A stretch of DNA of 64,000 nt from Medicago truncatula (GCF_003473485.1 NC_053049.1:12958001-13022000); one strand, 5' to 3'. Positions 48,598 through 61,107 are shown, numbered from the stretch's first letter. Notes: generated by a model from the letters alone, not told the origin. Numbers and translations: made by a program.

Positions 48598-51500
48598 TTG
48601 ATAAATATTTGGCAAGTGTACCAAATTCAATCGAAGTAATAAATAATTCGTATCCACGAGGACTGTTGTTAACTTCTACTCAACAAGTTCATTATTAAAA
48701 AGGATGTATTAAATTCAATGGTGCCCTAGGCAGTTGAGTTGATTTTTGTAACATAAATTGATTAAAAACAATAAAAGATTGGTTTTAGAAAATTAGAGAG
48801 AAGTATGGTTAAGACCATTGAATCCTCCGAAGTTTTCTTATGGTAATTTGCACTCCTAATTCAAGCAATGATAATCTAGTTTAACGACAGATTAACAAAG
48901 TAATTCTACCTAATCTCTTAAACCTAGAATTCTCCCCGCAAGTAACAACCCTTAATCTCTTAAGTGAATTAGAAACCATTGGAGGTTTTAACAATACGTT
49001 AATCCTTATATCATAACCTAATAATGATCTATCTCTAACTTGATTACTTATGTTAAACCTATTACCTTGATCAAAGTCAAAAGCCAAGGTTAGTAGTCAT
49101 TCAATCTCTAAGATCAATTTGCATATTCATAAAGTTAGGGCTAGTTGTTGATGATAAAGATACAAAAAGCGTTGAACACAAAGTAATATGAATAAAAACT
49201 AGACTTTCATTGATATTCAAAGGAGTTCAACAAATTAGGGTTCCTATAGGATTACATCAGATTCATCTAAGTCTCAACCACAAAGAGATTAGTTACTCAT
49301 CGCTAAAGTACAAGATAACTAACATAAAAACAATGATTCATACATGTATTGGATGATTGTGTAACACCCCGTTTTCCCAACTTGAAAATTTCTCATAAAA
49401 ATCAGAGTAAAACACCTTAAACGGAATGTCACACTTCTTAAAAATCATAAACGGAAATAATTAACTAATTTTCCTTCAAAGTTCAATCAACATAATATTC
49501 AAAACTTCGCAGCGGAATTTATTTAAACATCTAAAATAGTCTTTGGCACGAAGGCCTCATCATAACATCTCATAAAAATCCAATTAACAACTTAATCATG
49601 TATATTCATAAGCAATACGTAAGAAATAGAAAATAGCCACAAAGTTCCCATCCCGTTACGTATCAGAGCACCTAAAGACACAGTGAGAGATAGCCACTCA
49701 CGACAGCAATCAACAACTACTTATTCTCGATCACCTGCAAGTTACTCATACAAAGAGCAATATTTCCAAGCAGAAGGGGTGAGATTTCACATTCAATAAT
49801 AATAAGCATATAATTCATCAAAGCATTTAACAACTTAAACTTCATCAATTAATAACATTAAATTTTCTTATAATATTTCATTAGTAACTCAATCAACTTC
49901 TAATCATTATTAACTTCATATTCATCGCATTATATACATCATCATATAACACATAAACAACACAACATAATCATCATCTTATAACAACATAATCAACACA
50001 ACATAAATATTCCATGGTTTGTCATCAACAACAACTTCAACGATTCGACGACGACAATGTCAACCTGACAATACAGCTACGTGAGAGTGCACCACCTCTT
50101 ATAATACGACAACGTAAGAGTACACCACCTCTTATAAAACGACAACGTAAGAGTACACCACCTCTTATAGAACAACAACGTAAAGAGTACACCACCTCTC
50201 ACAAAACACCTGAACATAAACAGTCACCAACAACAACTTCAATTACGACTTCAACAACTTAGACAATATCAACAACTTAAGACAACAACTTACAACTTAA
50301 CGACTTTGACAACAACTTACAACTTTATCGACATCGACAACAACTTACAACTTTAACGACATGGACAAATACACATCTTTAAATAACTCATCTTTATATA
50401 GCACATCTTTGTATAACACGTCTTTAAATCTCACATCTTTATATAACACATCTTTAAATCACACATCTTCAAATAGCACATATTTATATAATACATCTTT
50501 AAATCACACATCTTCAAATAACATATCTTTAAATCATTCATCTTTATTCATCATATAATACCTCATCAATTCAATTTATAATTTTAAATCCTGTTATATT
50601 CAATATCACGATGCTACCATAGTTCAACATGATATCTAGTATCACAATTCTAGTCCTAAAATATATACATATGAGTAGAGCCATTGAATACCACTAATCA
50701 AATACAATACCCAGTAAATAACAAAGATCACGTAAATCGAAACAATTCATAAAGGTCACGTAATTCATATATATATATATATATATATTCTCATTGAAGT
50801 CTCTAGTCCAAATGAATATGCATAAAACAAATAATAGCTACATAATGTTTTTCGAATTAAAAATTGAATTCCGTTATTGAAAACAACGAAGGTTCACGCA
50901 GACAAATTGATGTGCTAAAACCGATCACAAGCTCTTACCGATCCATATTCAAAATTAAAGCAAATAATTATAAAGGATGGACAAGCACACAAAATTCAAG
51001 TATACTATTAAAATATCAAAATATAATTATAGCAGCACAAAAGAACACAATTTAATCATAGATTCATCAAAGGGAATAAGAAAACAATAAAATTGACAAC
51101 CCTTCACTACCTATATGTTCATACAACCCTAATCTCTATAACATCAAAACTAACAACAACTATAAAGGTTAAACCCTTTTTCGGAATTATACAACTATTA
51201 TTAGAGAAAGTTAGTCCCACCCTTACCTTAGTATTGATGATCAGCAGTCTCTCTCCCTCTTGATTCTCTTCTTCTCTTGTTTTCTCCTTTTTCTCCAAAG
51301 AGCAGTTTCACGTAAAAACTTTTCTAAACCCAGTTTTCTCCTTATATCTCTCCTCAATCCACTTTATCTTATTTCCTCTATTTCCACTAAACTCTTCTAA
51401 ATTCCAAAACAGCCTCACATCTCAATATTTATTTTATTTTCAAATCTTATTCTACTAAATAATAAAACCAAGTCTTTAAATAAAATATCAACACATCACA

Positions 51501-51960
51501 TAATCATATAAAATCACATAAATCATCAAAGTGGACTCTAAACTCTATAAAATAATTAAATAATTAAAGAGGGCGTTACAGATTGACTATGAGTTTTGAT
51601 GGTTGCCCATCAGATCTGCAAAGCTTCTACTCCAAAACATGCCTTAGGTCTCAAAATTCGTGAACCCTTATTTAGAAAACGGACTTTTCAATATATAGGC
51701 CTGTCAAAATCGATCACCGAGCTCCAAAATTCGGTGCCCGAACCTCCTTAAATCGTAAATAAAAAAAATGCGTGCTAAGTCTGTGAAATTTGCAGCCCAA
51801 ATGTGAGAATTCGGGGCCCAAAAAATGTCGAACCCAACTGGTTCAAATCAGCTCTAAATCGGCAACCGAATGTGAGTATTCGGTGCCCGAATTGCTTCTT
51901 TGTGATTTCCTATTTTCTGCACTTTTTGACCTTGCAGCTCCCAGAATTACAATGAATTTG
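48598..51960 (-). mobile_element. LTR of gypsy-like element A, split by a solo LTR
   Basis: The LTR reads leftwards and ends near 48598 just before the primer-binding site. Its body is 48598-49359 and continues at 51586; a 2.2-kb solo LTR (49360-51580) lies inside. The U3 part at 51720-51895 carries repeated TTCGGTGCCCGAA-type dyad motifs. The upstream end is not certain. Confidence 0.55.
49360..51580 (-). mobile_element. solo LTR, 2.2 kb, 5-bp TSD
   Basis: Ends TGTAACACCC and GGGCGTTACA with a perfect 5-bp duplication GATTG at 49355-49359 and 51581-51585. On the minus strand it starts TGTAACGCCC and ends GGGGTGTTACA, typical of large gypsy (chromovirus-style) LTRs. No polyprotein. It contains four 33-bp tandem units near 50081-50212, a run of ACATCTTTAAAT-like 15-18-bp units at 50370-50555, and a TA repeat at 50769-50789. 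The frames at 50014-50262 and 50361-50558 are these repeats translated. Confidence 0.8.
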
Positions 51961-52800
51961 ACATAAAAACTGCAAAAAAAAAATATCTAAGAAAAGAGAG
52001 ATGACATCATGTGCTACCCTAGATATATATTGATGAAAAAGAAAAAAGTACAAAAAGGAAAGGGAGACTAGAACCAAACCCCTTTCAAGTTTAACTGAAT
52101 CTGAAATTGGAAAGACCAAGCTTGAATTGGATAAAATATGAATTGAATAAATAGATAAACAATTTTGAAAACATATATGGGTAAAAATAAACATAGTAGA
52201 TTGATAAAAATTAGCACTATACAAATACAAATAAAATTAAAAAATAATTAATAAAAATTTCAACATTCATTTAGAAAGTATATGGGAAAAAATAAACAAA
52301 ATAGATGATAAAAATTAGAACTACATAAATATAAATAAAATTAAAATGATTAATTAAAATTTCAAAAATTATAAATGTATTCTCTAAATAAGTTTCATGA
52401 AAATTTTGTATGAAAATTGATATATTTATACTTGTAAAAAATAATTAAATTTTTTACGGTAGTTATTTACTAACTTAATTTTAAAATTTAAAATTGACAA
52501 TTATAACTACAATATATTTAAAACAAATAGCAAAACAATTATATATATTTTTTTCAGGAATTATAATTTATTTATTGAAAATAAATTTTGTGTAATAATT
52601 TCAGGTTAAAATTCGAAAAAATGAAAATAGTTTAATCAATATGATAATAACTTTACCAAACCGCTTTTCTTTCACATTTCTTATCTTCGGTAAAAATAAA
52701 TTAATCAAAATGCCACAAGAGATAAAACCTCCACTCGAATCCGAATGTAATTTTTTCTAAGATATTGGTAAAATATTAAAATATTATGTCAGCTTCATCT
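51961..52800. other. intergenic, no gene seen
   Basis: Very AT-rich. The minus frame at 51910-52230 shows no domain. An imperfect repeat TATGGGAAAAAATAAAC/TATGGGTAAAAATAAAC occurs near 52175 and 52282. Confidence 0.35.
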
Positions 52801-52808
52801 CTTTTTGT

Positions 52809-53973
52809 CTGTGAAGCCCGGATACGAGATACGATACGGATACAATACTGCACCGATACGGAAAAATTTCAAAAATCAAGATACGATACGGCTGGGATAC
52901 GTTAATAAAAAAAATTATATAATTAAATGTACAATATAATTATAACCATTTTTTTAATATGCAAATATATTAACAAACACAAGAAACCAGACTCGTAGCA
53001 TATTAACATAAATATAAATAATATTGACGATTAAGAGAGTGTTCATTAGTCAATTACATACGCAACATCGCAATATATACAAAAAGAGCACTATCAGTGC
53101 TATACATCAATGCTACACTATATCCAAAAGGAACTTGTTAGTGCTATACTATATCGATCCAAAAAAGAAGCACTATATCCAAAAAAGAACACATCAGTAC
53201 TAAGAGTTAACACTAACAAGTAACTAACGTTTACATCTCCTCTCCTCCATTCCCATCATCAAGATACAAATCAGCTTCCAAATCCGGTTCATCCAAAGAC
53301 AGCTCTGCTGACTCAATTCCAACACCATCAAGCGGTTCATGCGCATCTCCACTAATGTCCCACATTCTTGACTGTCCTTTCTTATATCCATCTTCTTTCC
53401 TTGACAAGAGTCGAAGATTCGTATGCACAAAAACCAAATCTTCTACCCTTTTTGGATCCATTTTGTTTCTTTTCAAAGAATGGATAAAAGAGAAAGTACT
53501 CCAATTTCTCTCACAACATGAGGAAGAACAAGGTTGCACAAGAAGCTTTAACCTAATTTCTCGACGGTGGCCAAAGTGGACAGCGACCACTTTGGAAGAA
53601 AAAGTTGAAACCCTAATTTCTTAGAAAGGAAAAGATGCAATTGTTTGTGTGGTGTGGATCGTACTGGCTCCAAAGAGAGATAAAGGCTCCAAAGAGAGAT
53701 AAAGGATATGTATATATATTATAGTAATATAATGTTTTTATTCTTATTTTTTACAAAAAAAAAAAAAAACAGAAATCAAAATAATATAAAAAACACAAGT
53801 ATCCGTGCGTATCGGGATGTATCGGAAAGTATCAGATAATTATATTTTAAAAAAATAAAATTTAATATTTGGATACTCTCCGGATACGTATCGGGAAGTA
53901 TCAGACAGTTATCGGTGCAGGATACGCAGGAGATACGGTACATCATCTATTTTGAAGTATCGGGGCTTCACAG
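52809..53973 (-). mobile_element. non-autonomous hAT element with transposase C-terminal relic
   Basis: Ends CTGTGAAGCCC and, reverse complemented, CTGTGAAGCCCCGATAC; flanked by CTTTTTGT (52801-52808) and CTTTTCGT (53974-53981), an 8-bp duplication with one change. Both ends carry clustered GATACG/CGTATC words, like subterminal transposase-binding repeats. The minus frame 53231-53590 (CCERNWSTFSFIHSLKRN, KRVEDLVFVHTNLRLLSR) is the hAT C-terminal dimerisation domain. The catalytic core is gone. Confidence 0.82.
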
Positions 53974-53981
53974 CTTTTCGT

Positions 53982-54349
53982 GTGTTGGTCATTGAATTTT
54001 CAAAACAACCCTTTTTCAATATTTAGCATGTCGGCGATAGCCTATGTTATCTTTGAAGAATATATATTCCTTGTCTTTGTAGAACCGATTGTGGACTCGC
54101 ATTGCCTAGTTGAGAACTAGGATTACCATTTCCATTAATTTTCAGTAATATGCTAACACCTCATGTTAGTGGTTGTAAAAAACTGGTAAGACAAAAATAC
54201 AAGATAGATTACCAAAAATAAAGTTATATACGTCAAACAATCATTATTTAATATTTCAATACTTTGTATTCCACAAATGTTATCAAAGCCAAATTTGAAT
54301 AACATATTGTAACATTATTCAAGAACCACAAATTGAAACTTGTAATATC
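53982..54349. other. 3' flank of the inhibitor gene
   Basis: Mixed sequence between the hAT element and the inhibitor stop codon, including its probable 3' untranslated region. No gene. Confidence 0.4.
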
Positions 54350-54880
54350 CTAATTTAACAACACATTTGAGATAATAAGAATAATCTGAGCAATTTGGTT
54401 GACACACTCAACATCTTTTGGAAGCAAAGAAGTATCGTTGTCTGGAGATGAGTCCTTTGAAAGGCATTCATCAACAGCAGTCATGACAGAGGTTATATGC
54501 ATATTCACACCATTGTAATCAGAATCTTTCAAGACTTTTTGAGCTTCCTCAACCTCGCCAAGTGCGCCATCATCCATTCCAAAACGAGACAAACAATTCT
54601 TGTAACGGTTTTGTTTCAGAGAATCACTGCCACTTTGCGCGGCTAGTTTTGTGATTAAACTGATTGTATTGGACACATTGGTACGAAGCACGTCAATGGT
54701 GTATGATGCAAGGCTAACGAGGTCTTTTCCTGCACCACCGGGCTTTGATTCGAGAATAGTTGAACAAAAAGAAGGGTTTGTGGCTTTCTTACAAATCTCT
54801 TGCACATTGACAACATTAGTGGCATAAGAAGATGCAACACATGCAAGAAACACAACCATTATAGATAAGAAACGAACCAT
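54350..54880 (-). CDS. secreted invertase / pectin methylesterase inhibitor
   Basis: An intronless 176-residue protein. Residues 1-20 form a signal peptide (FLSIMVVFLACVASSYA) for secretion to the cell wall or vacuole. Four cysteines after it, C30, C39, C96 and C139, have the spacing of the two disulfides of the PMEI/invertase-inhibitor four-helix bundle; a fifth, C159, is usually free. Family motifs include ICKKATNPSFC, NRYKNCLSRF and MTAVDECL. Such proteins block either pectin methylesterase or acid invertase by forming a 1:1 complex, and sequence alone does not tell which. The length is normal for the family. The start is the first Met and fits the signal peptide. A TATA box lies 72 bp upstream. 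Confidence 0.92.
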   Translation of the reverse strand: MVRFLSIMVVFLACVASSYATNVVNVQEICKKATNPSFCSTILESKPGGAGKDLVSLASYTIDVLRTNVSNTISLITKLAAQSGSDSLKQNRYKNCLSRFGMDDGALGEVEEAQKVLKDSDYNGVNMHITSVMTAVDECLSKDSSPDNDTSLLPKDVECVNQIAQIILIISNVLLN

Positions 54881-54951
54881 ATTGTATTTTTAATTCTTTC
54901 TTGATTCTCCAATTGTAAGATTGTGATTTCCTTTGTTTTGCTCCTTAGCTG

Positions 54952-54960
54952 CTTTATATA
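54952..54960 (-). promoter_or_regulatory. TATA box of the inhibitor gene
   Basis: TATATAAAG on the minus strand, 72 bp before the start codon at 54880, a normal distance for a plant core promoter with a short leader. Confidence 0.7.
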
Positions 54961-55500
54961 GATTTCAACAATTGAAAACAACACAATCAAATAAATATGT
55001 TCAAAGAACAAATAGTTGTAATATTGTTATGTCATTTAATGGTTGTGTTAGCAAAACACATGACAACGGAAGATTATATTTGATCAAGGCTCTCATTTCC
55101 ATTCATTTTTCCACTCTTTTCTCCCCTTTTCTCTCTTACCCTCCCACGGCTCTCCCTCTTTTCCTCTTAACCTTCACAAATTCATTGGCTAAATTAGCTC
55201 TTTAGGAACATGCAATCATTAATCAATTATAATTCATAAATAAGCTTTAAAATACTAAATTTAGTTAGGAACACGGTATACAATAAAAGTATGGAGATAA
55301 TCTAATTGGATAATCTCTTAGATGGGTTACAATGACAACAATTACTTCATATGAGTGACAAAAAAAGTATATCATTTCCTGCATTGTTAATTTCCATCGT
55401 TCTCTTGACATTCTAGTAGATCACATATATCTCTTATAGACAAAGTAGTACTTAAAAATTAGTCACATAATATATTCATTAGTTTATCGGACCATCTTAC
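54961..55500. other. upstream of inhibitor gene
   Basis: Promoter region and intergenic DNA. The frame at 54933-55205 is not a gene. Confidence 0.4.
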
Positions 55501-56675
55501 TTTGATTTGATGTCTTTGATGAAAATCAATCATTCGCTATTTTTAGAGTCTTTTTATGATATTTTTGAGTTCACAAGCAAGATTAAGCAGAAAGAAAAGC
55601 AAGAAAAACTGAAGAAACTGAAAAAAGGGGATCGTGTCACGATTATTGAAAAACGTGTCACGATTTGGAGCTCTCAAGAAAAATGCATTTGACATTGGTG
55701 AAAACGTGTTACGATGGCAAAAACGTGACACGATTATGGAAACCCTAATTTGGGTGGTTTGTTACACAAGAAGAAACGTGCCACGATTTACTTAAATCGT
55801 GCCACGATTTTAGGTGCAGTTGTTGCCTATTTAAGCTGAAGACTATTATGAAAACAAGGGTTACGAATTGAGAAGAGCAAAATGCGATTTTGAGATTACA
55901 AGACGGCTAGGAGGGAGATTTCTTCATCCTTTTACCTGTTCATGTATGTATTGATCCCATTATTGATTATGCTATTTGTAAACTCGATTATGAGTAGCTA
56001 AATCTCTTAGAGATTAGGTCTGAGATGATTCTTTGTAACTCTAATTGAACTATGTTGCTGTGAAACTCTATTTATTGTGAATGACAATATAGTTTTTATT
56101 CAATTCAATTGTTCTTAATGCTTTTTATATCCTGATCAAATATAAACATGATTTAGTGAGAATGAATGACTACTGACCATAGCTTTCTACTTAGACAGAA
56201 TTGAATTGTTCTAATAAACAGGGTTAGTCTAGGAATAGATAATTGTTTGTTAGTGATATTAGGTTAACGTTCTTAAACCTTCAAAGATTATTACACCACC
56301 TAAGGAATTAGGGGTTGTAGTTTGAGAAGAGGGTCCTAAGTCAAGGGATTGATTAGGACTATTTTGTCGACTATCGTGGAACTAGAAAATCATTCATAAG
56401 AATAGGTGCAGTATACCAATTAGGGGAACATAGATCATGATTCGAAAGACCTGGTCTCATCTCTCTTCATATTTTCTAACCAAATCTATATTTTCTAATC
56501 GAATCTTTATTTTATGTTATTTAATTTTATGCAATCAAATTAAATCTAAACAAAATAATTTATATATCCTAAATATTTACTTTATTGCTAAATTGAGATT
56601 AACATAGTCCTCGTGGATACAAACTTATTTTATTATTTCGATACATTTTTAGTACACTTGCTAAAAGTCTATCAA
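55501..56675 (+). mobile_element. LTR of gypsy-like element B
   Basis: Ends near 56675, just before TTTTTGGCGCCGCTGCCAGGG (primer-binding-like). It contains a U3-like part with six CGTGNCACGAT motifs at 55634-55821, a transcript-leader-like part, and a U5 part. The left end is not fixed. It is related in layout to the LTR of element A on the other strand. Confidence 0.5.
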
Positions 56676-58590
56676 GTTTTTGGCGCCGCTGCCAGGGACT
56701 GTTAAATCATTTAAACTTGGCAATTTTGTTTTTATTTAGGATTTTTGTCATTTATATTGAAAAAAAAATTGAAAAAAAAAATTATGATTTATACTCTTCG
56801 AATATATTTTTTTTGTGTTGTGCTACTGAAAGGTTTCTCTGAGTTTTGTAGTAATATGGGATAGTCGATCACTGGTGGATTCTGAAGAGATTGAAATCCT
56901 ACGTTATGAAAAATGGATGACATCTCTACATATAAAGGATTTGGAAACAAGATTAAATATGTGTTGCGATTTTTGTGGAGGTTATCATGTAGTACCATTT
57001 GCGAGGAGCAATACATAGTTAAAGAAAAAGAGCAGGAAGTGGTGATTACAATACTCAATTTAAAAATATTCTAGATGATTTCTTGATGTCAAATCAAGTT
57101 TCATTTGAAAAGTTTGAGGTTCAGTGTAGTGATCTTGTTGAGAAAGCATATGAGTCTCAGAAGAAGTTGGTTCAGATGGAGACTAATTGCCAAGATATTG
57201 TGGTGGAAGAAAATCCACAGGTAAAGAGTATTGTCTTTTTCTGAAGTTTCAACCAACGGGGGTTAAAGAAATAACTCGTGTGCAAATGGATGCATGTCCT
57301 TCTCTGGGAGAGCTTAAATTCCAAAGGATTAATAGTGAGTGCATGGGAGTATCTGATTCTTTATGCCAAGTTCATGGAATTCCTACCAAACAAGAGGAAG
57401 AAGAAGGATGGTATATTCTTTCTATCATTTTTGCAACCCTAACAGTGGTTGAAGTGTCAAACTCAATGACGTAAAAGAAAGTGTTTGGTGGGAGGCAACC
57501 CATCCTTTTTATTATGTCTTTATTTTCAGTATTTTATTTCTATTCTTGAGTCAAATATTTTTTTCTTTAATTTTCATTTTGGATTAACTCAGTTGTATCC
57601 CCCGGTTATGTGATTGAATCTGAACTTGTTTATTATTGATGAATTTGCTTGTTTGTTGACTTTTCCAGTTTAGTAACAAATATGTGTTCAAGTGGTATTC
57701 CAAAAGTTCAAAAGGAGGAGTGACTTGTGATTTAAAGATGAAGTGTACGGCAGTTAAAGATAGGCAGTCACAACTTCCAAATATCATAACTGTAATGTTC
57801 ATGGCCAAATTTTATTTTTTCGATTTACTTATAAAGAGTGTTCCATGCATTTACATTTCTAGAACTTGCAATTTTTCTCTACTATCGATTGATTTTTGTC
57901 ATTAGCACACTGAGGCAAAAGTGCTTGGTCCTGTGAGCCTTTTTGAAGCCTACCCTGTTATTATTTGAAATATTATCCTTTTTTAGCCAATTTGAGCCGG
58001 TAGGTTTAGATCTTTTTGTTCGGTGACAAACTACATTACAAGCTTAGAGACTTTTAGGATTTATCCCTTATTGTTTTTTCTGAGTTAGGCATTGTAGATT
58101 GTTGCTAAATATTAAGTTTGGGGTTGCTATTGGAATTTGCAACCAACTAAGTTTGGGGTGGGGGTACTAGAGAACAAAGAAAAAGAAAAAAAAAAAAGAA
58201 CATTCTCATGAAAACGATATGCCAAAATGGTGTATTAAAAAAAAAAGAATGAAAAAGGGACAAGACATTGAAAAACCGAGTAACTTCAAACTTGATTGTC
58301 CCAATTGTTATAAATAATCTCTAGTACCCTTGCAAGAATTGTTATTCCAAAAGGTGAATGAATGATGGATTGAATTTTGTGCTTAACTTTCGTAGGAATG
58401 CCTAACTCAAATTTTGTGTAGCCTACTTATCCAAATATTATCCCACCTTCACCTAAGCCCCGTTATAACCCTTTAATACCTCAAAGTGTGCATCGACATT
58501 GATTTTGATTGACGTTTAGAAACTTTTCAAGCGTACGGTAATATGTAGATTGCATGTCGACTGTGTGTGAACCCTTTCATATTGTTAAGT
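56676..58590 (+). mobile_element. gypsy-like element B: internal region, broken orphan ORF
   Basis: The primer-binding-like TGGCGCCGCTGCCAGGGAC at 56681-56699 is followed by remnants (SEEIEILRYEKWMTSLHIK) and then NILDDFLMSNQVSFEKFEVQ and DLVEKAYESQKKLVQMET, matching element A. A TGA ends the frame at about 57240 and the rest continues in another frame (VQMDACPSL). GGGAGGCAACCCATCC follows at 57491, then TAAGTTTGGGGT-type sequence at 58105-58165. No pol domains. Confidence 0.6.
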
Positions 58591-58641
58591 GTAACACCCC
58601 ACAAAATCTAACACTTAATACTATCACATAACATCATCAAC

Positions 58642-61099
58642 CAGGGACGGAGCCAGGAATTTCAACTAGTGGAGGCACTATATATATATATTTTACATAG
58701 TAGGAATATATATATTAACAACAAAGTGCCAAAATACTAAGAACAAAAAACACAAATAAACACCTAAAATACTAGTAGGCCGCTGGAATATATAGCAGGA
58801 AAACACAACAGCACTGCAGCAAAAGACAAAAAGAAAAACCTGCAATATATAGTAGGAAAAGAGCACCCCTGCCTAAGCTCCAAAACCACAAAAACAACAA
58901 AGGCCATCACCAAACCAAAACCCAGCTGCCAACAACAATTACAATTGTCCTCTACGACTTGTCATATTTTGGAAATATCGAATGATTTTCTCATTTTCAA
59001 TCTCAATAAAAATCTCTCTCTCTATATAAGTAACTAGACAATCATTTAACCATTGATCACCCATTCGATTTCGCAACTGAGTCTTGATAATCTTCATAGC
59101 TGAGAAAGCTCTTTCAGCTGTTGCAGTTGCCACAGGTAGTATCAAAGATAACTGTAAAAGCAAATATACCAACGGATACACAATATGTCTCCTTGTCTCC
59201 ACCATCTTTATACTCAAATCACCAATCCCCTCTAATTCATAAAATGCATCTTCAGAGCATACATCTACAATATAATTTTCAAGTTGAGAATCTAGTTCCA
59301 AAAGTTGAACAGGAGAAAATTCTGAAGGATAAAATTCAGCTAAACGAATCAAATTCTTCTTATCAAATGCAGAAAAACTATCTCTTGGGTTTAAACAAGC
59401 TACACAAAGAAGCAACTCAGTATTCACTTCTGAAAAATGATTATTCAACTCTTGAAGTTGTCGATCAATCACTTGATAGAAGAATTGAACTTGAAAGTAA
59501 TGTAAGTTAGAAACTTTCTCTGAGTTGCGTTTTGACTTTTTAAATGTTTGATAGGTATCATCCATATTTGGGATGACAACTTCATGATGTTCACAAAACA
59601 ATGAAACTTCATTGAACAAAGAATCCCAACCACTATCCCTTATAGTTTGTAACTTTTGTTTGGACATTTTGACTAATTTCATGGCATTAACAATATCTTG
59701 ATCACTTCTTTGTAGTGCTTGAGATAACTCATGAGTAATTGACAAAACTTTTTTCATCAAGTGCAAGATGAAAATAAATTCAAAAGATTGCATACATTTC
59801 AAAAAAAGTTTTGCGTCACCTCTTTGCTCCGAGCTTGTTCCATCTTCCTCGATCATGTCAAGCACATCAATCATAGAAGAGAATAAAGAAACTACCTCTA
59901 TGTTCTTTAAGATGTGATCTCATGAGATAACAACATAAGCAATATGCTGCATCTTCCTTTTGACTATATTCCAACCAACCGCCATATTTTGAATACCATT
60001 CCAAATTAAACTTACTAGAGGAATCTCCAAATTTTGTAAGTGGAAAATTAATCTCTCTTGGTTGACAAGGGCCCTTTTGAAAATAGTATCTCCTAATTTT
60101 TTCTCTATCACTTGGATGATAATCTAAAAGTCTTGGCCTCAACCTAGGATCACTAGGAAGCCTTCCCAAATCCAATTCTAACCATCTTTTTTTCAAAGGT
60201 GGACCCAATTGTATACTTTCACATTCATCAAGTGTTTGAGGATTAGGATTAGAAGTTGATGATTGTTCTGATTCTGAAATTGGTTTGTAAAATCTCTTCA
60301 TTGAATGTTTACTGCTACAAATTACAAGTATATTGATCAGAGCAGAATCAATTTATAATTCTAAAAACACTACTTTTTTTATAAGTTATAACTACCCTAT
60401 AAACACTACTCATGAGTACATAAAAATCATAGGAAATCAATCATAAAAAGAACATAAAAACATCAACACAGACACTTAAAGCAATAAAATAGTAGTAAAG
60501 TTTAAGATTGTTGAATAATCTCAAATAATCACTTATCAAACCCTAACAATAAAGTTTACACAATCAACATAAATTCAATATCAACAAGGTAATAATAGAT
60601 GTTAACTCTCATTACAATAATAAACAAACAAAACAAATAAGTTTAAAATCATAAAAATAAGGAAGAGAGTGTACCTCTTAGATCACCATGAATGGAGGAA
60701 GAGAGAAAAAAAAAAAAAAAGGAATGAGAAGATTAGAGACACAAGAAACAAGGAAGAGGAAGTTTTATTTTAAAACAAGGATGTGGATGTGGTTGATTTT
60801 TTGATGTGGTTGAAACAGAGAGGGAGTTTGTTTGTTCACTGTGAGAAAGAAAGAAAGAAACCGTGATTGTAAATTGTGGATGGCGGGACCTGTGTTGTGT
60901 TGGTGTAAATCAGAATTGTGTTAGCTGGGCCTTGGGATTGGGCAGTTGGGCTACTGGGTGGGATTGTTTGATATTTTAGAAATTGCTAGCAGTAGTGGGT
61001 GGGGTGTTATTAGCAGTATATGTATATGTATAAAAAAAAAAAATAGAGAAGTTTGTGCAGGCAGGAGCCCCCACAATCATGTGAGTGGCTCCGCCCCTG
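58642..61099 (-). mobile_element. hAT transposon, internally deleted
   Basis: Perfect 8-bp duplication TCATCAAC (58634-58641, 61100-61107). The ends CAGGGACGGAGCCA and CAGGGGCGGAGCCA form 14-bp inverted repeats with one mismatch. Minus strand: 59867-60301 codes for a TTF-type zinc-finger N-terminus (KFNLEWYSKYGGWLEYSQKE, AAYCLCCYLM). 58939-59874 codes for the transposase C-terminus with the hAT dimerisation region (LLLQLSLILPVATATAERAF, NRMGDQWLNDCLVTYIE). The two frames overlap by 8 nt and the middle of the transposase is missing, so it cannot transpose by itself. It sits in a short TGTAACACCCC-type LTR fragment starting at 58592. Confidence 0.92.
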
Positions 61100-61107
61100 T
61101 CATCAAC

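Noticed and set aside
50361..50558. Regularly spaced short repeats resembling a CRISPR array
   Set aside because: Units of about 15-18 bp vary and have no spacers; it is a simple tandem repeat inside a plant LTR.
59121..59510. 129-codon plus-strand frame
   Set aside because: Antisense shadow of the hAT transposase C-terminal frame.
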